Origin: Mucidula mucida
Taxonomy: Eukaryota > Basidiomycota > Agaricomycetes > Agaricales > Physalacriaceae
DNA length: 64,000 nt
Assembly (NCBI GenBank): GCA_015501055.1
Contig: JADNYV010000033.1
Coordinates: 62,001 to 126,000 of the forward strand
Direction: 5' to 3'
The position numbers were made by a program, and so were the translations under genes. Within the stretch, counting starts at the first letter, position 1. Each line of letters begins with the position of its first letter. Positions 57,022 through 64,000 of the stretch are shown piece by piece. The notes under the pieces are model-generated. The model did no database searches, was not told where the DNA came from, and saw only the letters and a program-made list of their open reading frames with translations.

Positions 57022-57822
57022 AGTATGCATGTACATCAGACGTTCAGGTGTTCGTTCTCGCGAAATCTTTCCCTACCCCGTCTTTATACTCACAAAACCT
57101 AGACAACGGTGTATTCCCTCGTCCACCCCAATCGGTCCCGAAACGCGTAACTTCGTTATCCCGGACAATAGAGCGTACATGTACATCATTCTTCTCCCTC
57201 TAAAACATTCATGACTCGTCGCTTTCTCCTTGTGGATGGAACGGGGGTACTAAGCCCGCCAATAAGCAGCCAACGGCTTTCCAAACACTCGAATTTCGCT
57301 TTCGCATACAAACCTCATTAGCCGTTGATTGACGGTATTTCTTGCATTGTTGTAGGGCCCACGATTTGGGAGACTGGAGCAGTCGTGATTCTTCTGCGGC
57401 CCTTGTTGCCCACTACCAGGTATGACCGCCGCACAATGATGACCTGAACACTCACAATATATGTAGAATTTCCTAGGTCTTCCCGTTACCATCTCTGCAA
57501 TGTTGCAAGACATCCTGATAGATCGTTGCATACGTAGCTTCGCAAGGGCTGCAAAAATGAAAATACGGCATCTCACGAGAGCCGTGTAACCCAATGACGC
57601 TTGGAGATATCTGCATGAGCCTTCGCTGATTTCTATGACTAGATATTGCACCTGCTATATGCAGAGGGCCGTCGCTCTGTGGGTTTCTCTGGCGTCGCAC
57701 ATCGAACAAGCAAGGCTATCTAAATGGGGTTCTTCGTTTCCTGGGCCATGCAAAGAGCTATAAAATGCTCCCAGTTCGAAGACCATCGACATACGGAAGT
57801 TAACAGCGTTCTCACCACCAAC
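57022..57822. promoter_or_regulatory. Upstream region of the terpene synthase, with TATA box
   Basis: TATAAAA at 57759-57765, 58 nt before the ATG at 57823, implying a 5' UTR of about 30 nt. A 133-codon minus ORF (57250-57651) is unrecognised. No neighbouring P450 or transporter. Confidence 0.5.
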
Positions 57823-58995
57823 ATGTCCTCGTCCTCTGTCCTACTCCCCGACTTTTCTGGCTACTGGCCCATCAGGACCTACACCAACCCCAACGCTACG
57901 CCCGAACTCATCGACGAGGCTCAGACTTGGGTGCACAGTTATTCACCCTTCAGCCAACACGCGCTATCCGCGTTCTTCAAAGGCAAGTTTGCTGAATTTG
58001 CAACGATGACCTATCCAAAGCTGGACGGACCGGCGCTGCGACTCGCTATCGACAACTTGTTCATATTCTTTATCATCGACGAGCACACGGACGACAAGGA
58101 CAGCGTCACCGTCCGCAAGCAATGCGACGAGATCATCTACGCTTTCAAGTGGGTCTCCTTCATTCTTCGTCAAGTGTTTTTTTTTGCTGAGTGACTTGCA
58201 TCGCTTAGAAACTCTCATTCGCCGGCTGAGAATGAAGGCGTTCTAGGCAAGATGATCAGAGAGTGAGTGGTCTCCCGCACCAGTGATACTTTCAATCTCA
58301 TATAGCATTAATAATAGCTTTTGGAACCGAGTGCAAACCGACGCTCAGATGACGCGTTCCACTTCGGAGCGCTTCATCCGCCACTACGAGAAATATCTGG
58401 ACAGCGTCCATGCGCAGGCGGTCGACCGCGATAACAAGTCCATCCTTTCCATCGATGAATACCTGGCTTTACGCCGCACGGGCGTCGCCGCGCGCGTAGC
58501 CTTTGACTACATCCTCGTCCATGACGACTTGCCGGACGAGATTTACAACCACCCTCAGGTTGGCAAGATCATAGACAGCGCCATCGACGTGATCATTTAC
58601 ACCAATGTAATAAGCCTTTTCTCTCTCCCGATGGGCCGTTCCACTTTTTATTGACGCAGCGATATTATTATTAGGACGTGTATTCCTTCTTCGTCGAGCG
58701 CCGCTCCGTGGACCCGTACCACAACCTCGTTGTGGTGGTGATGAAAGAGCTGAGCCTGGACGAGCAGAGTGCGATCGATTATGTAGGGGAGCGCTTCCGC
58801 CAGGCGATGGCGGCGTTCTTTGAGCTCCAGGCGACGCTGCCAGAGTTCCCGGACGCGATTAAGAAGCCGCTGATGCACTTTATTGATGGCATGGCTCTGT
58901 GGGTTGATGGCCATATTGAGTGGTCGTTTATTAGTGAGCGCTACTTTGGCTCGCGGGGGCCGGAGATTAGGGTGCACCGTACTGTAGAGTTGTAG
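57823..58995 (+). CDS. Class I sesquiterpene synthase
   Basis: Cyclises farnesyl diphosphate using Mg2+, producing a volatile or antibiotic-type sesquiterpene; the product cannot be predicted. Start MSSSSVLLPDFSGYWPIR. Introns at AFK|NSHS, IRD|INNSFW and IIYTN|DVYS are phase-consistent. The aspartate-rich motif is DEHTDD (in FFIIDEHTDDKD), the NSE triad NDVYSFFVE, and the C-terminal RY pair in SFISERYFG. VGVAARVAFDYI and HFIDGMALWVDGHIEWS are typical of Agaricomycete (Cop-type) enzymes. About 340 residues, all catalytic motifs intact. A relic of a related gene lies at 37.2 kb. Preceded by a strong TATA box, so probably regulated. Confidence 0.92.
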
Positions 58996-59270
58996 ACGAG
59001 ACGGAGGAGCTTATTTACTAAGTAATTTGTATGTAGATCTTTTTTCTTAGAGTGTTGGTGCTAAAGTTTGTAACGTCGAAGTAGAAAAACTCTTACTGCT
59101 GTACGTTTGTTGTGCCGCCATGTCACCTTTGTCGAATCTCGCATTTTCCGGCGCCAACGTGGGAAACATCCCTGACGATCGCACCGCCACAATCATACTT
59201 TGGATCTTGACTCGGATCGCCAAATTTTTTGTTAGTTCTATCCTTTGAGCTATACCCTAGACGCCGGGAG

Positions 59271-60458
59271 ATGAGTCTCAGTATGCTGGATGTCTCATCG
59301 ACTACGCGGGACATTGCATGACTCATACTTGCAGACCCAGACAGCCTAGACGGACGTTTGTTATTCGCCATCCCCAAGAAGGGTACGTTCCAATGCACGA
59401 TATACTGTAATTGTTTTAATCTACGCGCCATAGGAAGACTGTATGAAAAGTGCCTGTCTATATTAGCGGGTTCGTTTCCTCCATCGTCGATGTCCTCATA
59501 ATAACCCTTCTTGCCCACCTTGAAAGGAGCGGACATACAGTTTCGGAGAAACAACAGATTGGATGTCTGCCTCGTGCACAACCACCCCATTGCCTTGTCA
59601 GTCTCCTCTCACGATAATCGCGTTTGCCCGATGGCTTAGATTCATCAGGGTGTTCCTACCGGCCGGGGACATACCGTCGTTCGTCGGAAAGGGAAACGTC
59701 GACCTCGGGATAACGGGCCACGATGTTATCCTAGAAGCTCAGATGGAACATCTCGTGACAGAGGTCCTCCGATTGGGCTTTGGCAAGTGCGCGCTGCAGG
59801 TCCAGGTCCCCGAAGCGGGGCCGATACGAGACGTCAAAGACCTAGCGGGGAAGCGCGTCGTCACGAGCTTCGAAGTGTTGTCCGGGCAGTACTTTTCCAA
59901 GTTTGACGAGGAGCTACAATTGCAAGGAGACGCGAGGACGAAGATAGAGTATGTCGGGGGGAGCGTCGAGGCGGCGTGTGCGTTGGGGCTGGCGGATGGG
60001 ATCGGTGCGTTTTTTGGAGGAGAAATTTCTACTATGCCTTCTGCTGACATGGCCTCCTCATAGTCGACCTTGTGGAATCCGGAGACACGATGCGCGCAGC
60101 GGGTCTGCACGCCATCGCCACGCTCCTCGAAACCGAGGCGGTCTTGATCAAGTCATCCGTCACCAAACACCCCGCTCTCGAGCCGCTCATTAACCTCATA
60201 ACATCCCGGATTGCTGGCGTCGTGGCCGCCAGCAAGTTTGTGGTATGTCAGTACAATATCCTCCGGGAGAAGCTTCCGCAAGCGACTGTCGTCACCCCGG
60301 GACGTCGCGCACCGACTGTCAGCCCGCTCGAAGAGAACGGCTGGGTTGCGGTGAGCGTGATGGTAGAAAAGAAGAAGATTGCGCAGGTCATGGACGAGCT
60401 TGTTAATATCGGCGCTGAAGATGTGTTGATATTTAATCTAGACAATTGTAGAGTCTAA
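59271..60458 (+). CDS. HIS1: ATP phosphoribosyltransferase, first step of histidine biosynthesis
   Basis: Condenses ATP with PRPP; feedback-inhibited by histidine. The coding start is a 10-nt exon (59271-59280, MSL and one base) joined by intron 59281-59334 to NPDSLDGRLLFAIPKKG. Further introns are 59385-59433 and 59470-59526 (AAG acceptor), plus one after NHPIAL. Motifs: KGRLYEKCLSILAGADIQFR, RNNRLDVCLVHNHPIAL, FLPAGDIPSFVGKGNVDLGI and GHDVILE. The PRPP/active-site region continues with ALGLADGIVDLVESGDTMRA. The C-terminal regulatory ACT-like domain starts near ATVVTPGRRAPTVSPLEENG and ends EDVLIFNLDNCRV. Complete for the long HisG form. Confidence 0.93.
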
Positions 60459-60506
60459 GATACCCAAGTATAGATCGACGCGTCCTTATCATCAACCATC
60501 ACCATC

Positions 60507-61550
60507 ATGCTCAGTCTCGACTTCAATTATCTCAGCGCATTAGACGAATCTCTGTATCTTCTCCGAGCATTACCCAAGATCCCTTCTTACCCTATCGTCG
60601 CCTTTGTCCTCTTGCTGCTCTATCATGCATTCCGCAGAAAATCCCTAGTGAACCTTTCCAACTCGCAAAAGTATCTCCAAGCTCTCTCTACCGTGGTCAT
60701 TCCGACTAGGAACGCGCGCGGCATGGCACTCGTTCCGCATACCATCACGATGCGCAAGCAAACCATCATCCTTCCGCTCACGCCATTGCTCGACAAGATC
60801 TGTTCTGGAGATATCGAACTACGAACTTGCGCCGTCGATGATCTCGCGGATCTCTTTCAGGACCGCCTGCGTGTATACGGCTGGAACATCGTCCTCGACG
60901 TCGAGCCATGGCGCCGCAAAGTCATATGCTGGCTCTTTAAAGTGCATTTCTTCTATCACAAGGTGAGGACATGTGTAGCCAGCTTAAGTATTGTATATTA
61001 ATACAGAGTCCCATACAGAAATTCTTTCCAGGTGAGACGTTCTCTGGCTCTTCCTCGTCGTCCATCCTTCATATATGCGCCTCAAGATGTCCCGTTGCTC
61101 TCCCAGAATCCTTTACACCTAAACACAATTCCCCATTCGCAAATCCACGCTGCCATCAAAAGCCATCTCAATAACCGCACTGGATCGACCGTTCTCGAAT
61201 TCACGACTCTCGCATCGAACGTCCCCTGGATGAGCCGCGAATTCATTTTGTCTGCTGTGCCCTTCCTGCGCCGCGCCGGCACTCCAACCCCGCTGTTGAC
61301 GTCCCTTCTCGATGTTCTCAAGATCGACGACGCACGGATCAAGACTGTCGAGAACGTCTCTCGTCAATATGCAGCACTGCTTATTACGACCGCCGAATTC
61401 GAGCTCACAGAGGAGCGCGCTACCCGATCGGAATTCATTAACAGGTTTGGGATGCAAATGTGGCGCGAGCATCGATTTCTGTTGATTTGGGAAGCGGCGC
61501 TGCTGAATGCAGGTCTGACTTGTCGCTGGATAGTCGTTTTTGAAACTTAG
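60507..61550 (+). CDS. Uncharacterised membrane-anchored protein
   Basis: Start MLSLDFNYLSALDESLYLLR; one transmembrane segment at about residues 30-43 (YPIVAFVLLLLYHAF). The body includes HTITMRKQTIILPLTPLLDK and VYGWNIVLDVEPWRRKVI. An intron with GTGAGG donor after FFYHK leads towards the frame ending LTEERATRSEFINRFGMQ and WREHRFLLIWEAALLNAGL. The junction is one base off with every acceptor I tried, so a micro-intron error or a deletion is possible. I do not recognise the family. A 213-codon antisense ORF (61119-61760) overlaps it and is probably a shadow. Confidence 0.5.
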
Positions 61551-62332
61551 CACGAAGTGTAATCCCCTTGCTGGACAACCATTTTTTTCCGTTACATCGA
61601 CAACATGCGTACAATAATCATGTACACACTTCAGTAGCTTCTTGGCAATCTTGATCGGCACGTACTGCAGCTGTATCACACCAAACAGAGGAATCAAACA
61701 GCAACGACGGGCCGCCCCATATCTGTCATCACAAAAGAAGGCGGTAAGTCTTGGAATCAATCAAAACTCTGCGGATACATATGAGGTACATAGCTGCTTT
61801 CAACACCCAAAGACAGCCATCCTGGGTGCGAAGATTCGGCATAGAACCAAGACAGATGACAGATGTTCTGCCTCTACTTACTAGTGGGTATGGGCAATTT
61901 GGCGGGTGGGAAAGTTATTTAGCATGGACCTTCCAAAAGCGGACACCCAGCCAAAGGGCTCTCTCACCGTCGCACGAATTTACATCTCATGAACGAGGCA
62001 CTCTGGGACTACAGTTCAGTGAGAGAAAACGTTGAGATTAGCATTTCATTTGTAAGTAGTAGAACAAGCTTGTAAACTTAGGACTACAAAGCAAATATCC
62101 TGTATAACTACCTACTAAATTTTGCAATTTTTTTCTACTACTTTCGAATCAAATACCAATCTGAGGCAATTCCGACACTTTTGGCGCTACGGCAGTGTGC
62201 AAATGCGGTGCAAAAGTTTCGAGCCGGTGATCAAGCTTGCATGCAAAATCAACATATGTTAAACAAACACATTGACGCGCCGTCTACTATATTAAACGCG
62301 CTCCCCGACGCGTCTCTCACCCTCCACGTCTC
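61551..62332. other. Intergenic
   Basis: A/T-richer segment at 62040-62160. A TATATTAAA-like box near 62287-62295 precedes the small ORF at 62333. Nothing else identified. Confidence 0.35.
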
Positions 62333-62611
62333 ATGGGCAACGAAGATAAACGTCTAGATGCTGCGTGTCGCTTCAAACTAGGCCGGAAGCGCAAGCGGAA
62401 AGGCCAAAATGACCATCTACAACGGGCTAGAGCTGCTAGGAATGCATCTTCGAGCTCTTTGGCCACACCACTCGATGCTGATGCACCGGACGAGTACTCA
62501 TCTGATTCGGACAAGGAAAACGACCCCGGAAGTGACTCTGAGACTGCTAAACGATCTTTCCCCCGCCAATTGCCCATACCCATTACTAGCGTATGGTCAA
62601 GTCCAGCCTGA
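62333..62611 (+). CDS. Small basic/acidic protein, uncharacterised
   Basis: A 92-codon single-exon ORF starting MGNEDKRLDAACRFKLGR, with a basic cluster RKRKRKGQ (possible nuclear signal) followed by a serine/acidic part (DEYSSDSDKENDPGSDSE). A TATA-like sequence lies about 40 nt upstream. Codon use is unremarkable. No family recognised; could be a fragment of a larger gene. Confidence 0.35.
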   Translation: MGNEDKRLDAACRFKLGRKRKRKGQNDHLQRARAARNASSSSLATPLDADAPDEYSSDSDKENDPGSDSETAKRSFPRQLPIPITSVWSSPA

Positions 62612-62742
62612 GAACAAAGGCTTGCAAGCTAGTTCTCACTATAATATCGGCATGCATTCCACAAGTAATTGTACAGATAGCTTTTTTCCACAGATTGCAA
62701 GTAAAAAATAATAATCACGTTACGGGTATATCAATCAATCAA

Positions 62743-64000
62743 TCAAACGCCGCCGTATGCGCACGATGGCCATTCTTCCGTGCGCGCAGCGCAATGGCCG
62801 GATCCATAGTTTAACAAGTCCGTTTTGGATGCAGTCAGAACGGAGCGTTGGAGGAACGCTATGACGGCGAGGAGATCGCCTTCCACTTGCTTAGTCAGTA
62901 CGGGCTGGACGATGGCAACCTCGTTGCGCGAGGGCGCGGGGTGGTAGCGGGGGTATGGCTTCTCATCTACAGAGGGGAGGTGAAGCGCAGATCTGTCGTG
63001 CCGGAACGCTAATGATACAGTAGAAGACATGGATACACGTTGATGATGTGTCGCGTGGAATTTTGGTCTGTGTAATGCGCCACTGGAAAAGTCCCACTAT
63101 TCGACGGTTAGTACTATCACTATGAGCAAGTGTATTTAAAAACCTACGAGTATGAGTTTGTTGTCTTCGCCGACACTGCCGAAACGGTATGTCCGGCCAT
63201 CGCAGCGGAGGTCATCAAACGCCACAGACGTGACAAAGGAGGAATGGCCCTGACAGCGCGCGACGACGCGTTGTTCCCAAGGCGAGAATATTGTCAAGAG
63301 ATCATCTTGTCCCCCCGTCAAAATGAACCTGCCATCCGGTGACCAGGCGATACAAGTCAGCGAGCCGAAATAGGACGCGTAACAGTCTACCAGCTGTTCC
63401 GCTAGGGCATCTATCACCCTCAGACATCCATCCTCCGATATGGCACCGACGTACTTGACGTCGGGCGAGAAGACAAAGTCGACGATGCTCTTCCTGGACA
63501 CGCGCCAGTGGCTCACGGGATTCTTGACCGCCTTTTCTTTCTCGGTCTTGAGCCCCGGGCCAGAGACGGGATGCCAGGGCGGCATGGTCACGAATATGTT
63601 GTCCACTGGGTCCCATTCTTTGGACGAATCATCAGACGCTGATGGATCCTGGGCTTTGAAGGCGCCGTCGTCTCGCTCTTTGTCGTAGACTATGATGGTT
63701 CCGTCTGCATGAGAGACGAGAAAGAGCGTAGAGGAAGAGGGCACCCAGCGGACGGCAGTACACGGAGAGTTGGAGATGCAGCCCTAGTACAAATTGAGTT
63801 GGTCAAAGGAATCTGGTAGTAGTGCTGGAATGGCATACCTGCTTGTTTAGCCGGCCATATCGAGATGATATAGGATCTGTGGGATCCTTTAGGATACGGT
63901 TCAAGGACGCGGAATGGCGGGATACCTAACCAGACAAGATCTCCGGTGCTAAACCCAATGATCACATCGAGTCTCTCTGGGGAGGCGGTGAAGGTATTGA
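62743..64000 (-). CDS. creC: WD40 protein CreC/WDR20, partial at window edge
   Basis: In aspergilli CreC binds and stabilises the CreB deubiquitinase in carbon catabolite repression; metazoan WDR20 does the same for USP12/46. The window holds the C-terminal part: VIIGFSTGDLVWLGI, PSSSTLFLVSHADGTIIVYD, SRKSIVDFVFSPDVKYVGAI, SEDGCLRVIDALAEQL, CIAWSPDGRFILTGGQDD and SFVTSVAFDD. An intron after NKLIL (GTAGGT..TAG with TACTAAC branch) leads to WDFSSGALHRPKFHATH. The tail SMSSTVSLAFRHDRSALHLP ends at TGA 62743. The 5' end lies beyond 64000. Confidence 0.88.

Noticed and set aside
57250..57651. 133-codon minus ORF near the terpene synthase as a tailoring enzyme
   Set aside because: No P450, transporter or oxidoreductase motif.
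61119..61760. 213-codon minus-strand ORF
   Set aside because: Antisense to the plus-strand membrane protein gene, with low-complexity-like composition and no motif; probably a shadow.

Overview
The window looks like nuclear DNA of a filamentous basidiomycete, probably an Agaricomycete. Genes are packed on both strands and cut by many short introns (mostly 46-60 nt, GT..AG with CTRAY-like branch sites). Start codons lack Shine-Dalgarno sites, and intergenic gaps between divergent housekeeping genes are 50-130 bp. The gene content fits: an expanded-type G-alpha, a Cop-like sesquiterpene synthase, basidiomycete metacaspases, F-box/LRR proteins and CreC. I see no rRNA, tRNA, CRISPR, intact transposon or bacterial-style operon.

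Layout. 1.4-2.8 kb: amidohydrolase/decarboxylase (+), with two frame breaks. 3.2-4.7 kb: F-box/LRR gene (-). 5.8-7.2 kb: non-canonical G-alpha (-). 8.0-14.1 kb: HFM1/MER3 meiotic helicase (-), divergent from CKS1 (14.2-14.7 kb, +). 15.0-19.0 kb: insulysin (-). 19.3-20.5 kb: AIM6-like phosphodiesterase (-). 21.0-23.6 kb: a small unknown gene and an F-box-like gene. 24.0-27.9 kb: a metacaspase gene (+) facing an inverted, degenerate copy (-). 28.1-30.6 kb: COG6 (-). 30.7-33.3 kb: two BTB-like paralogs (-). 33.3-36.4 kb: gene-poor. 36.4-37.2 kb: alpha/beta hydrolase (+). 37.2-37.8 kb: terpene synthase relic (-). 38.1-39.2 kb: DPB4 paralog A (+). 39.6-41.6 kb: two uncharacterised genes (-). 41.7-49.1 kb: STT4 phosphatidylinositol 4-kinase (+). 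49.3-49.9 kb: APC15 (+). 50.5-51.3 kb: DPB4 paralog B (+). 52.0-53.6 kb: F-box gene (+). 55.0-56.4 kb: glutaminyl cyclase (-), divergent from TRS23/TRAPPC4 (+). 57.8-59.0 kb: sesquiterpene synthase (+). 59.3-60.5 kb: HIS1 (+). 60.5-61.6 kb: membrane protein (+). 62.3-62.6 kb: small basic ORF (+). 62.7-64 kb: CreC, running off the window (-).

Most genes are unrelated housekeeping functions: cell cycle (CKS1, APC15), meiosis (HFM1), replication/chromatin (two DPB4 paralogs), membrane traffic (COG6, TRS23, STT4), proteolysis (insulysin, metacaspase) and histidine synthesis (HIS1). The terpene synthase has no visible tailoring cluster around it.

The most unusual signals concern splicing. STT4 needs an AT..AC intron next to an 8-nt exon to encode its invariant GPGG motif. 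Both DPB4 paralogs share a 7-nt exon followed by a GC..AG intron at the same codon. HFM1 has two 10-nt internal exons. Clusters of single-base deletions at the 3' end of STT4 and of the amidohydrolase look like sequence errors or recent decay. All gene models are hand-built from this sequence alone; exon boundaries given with positions were checked for phase, the others are approximate.
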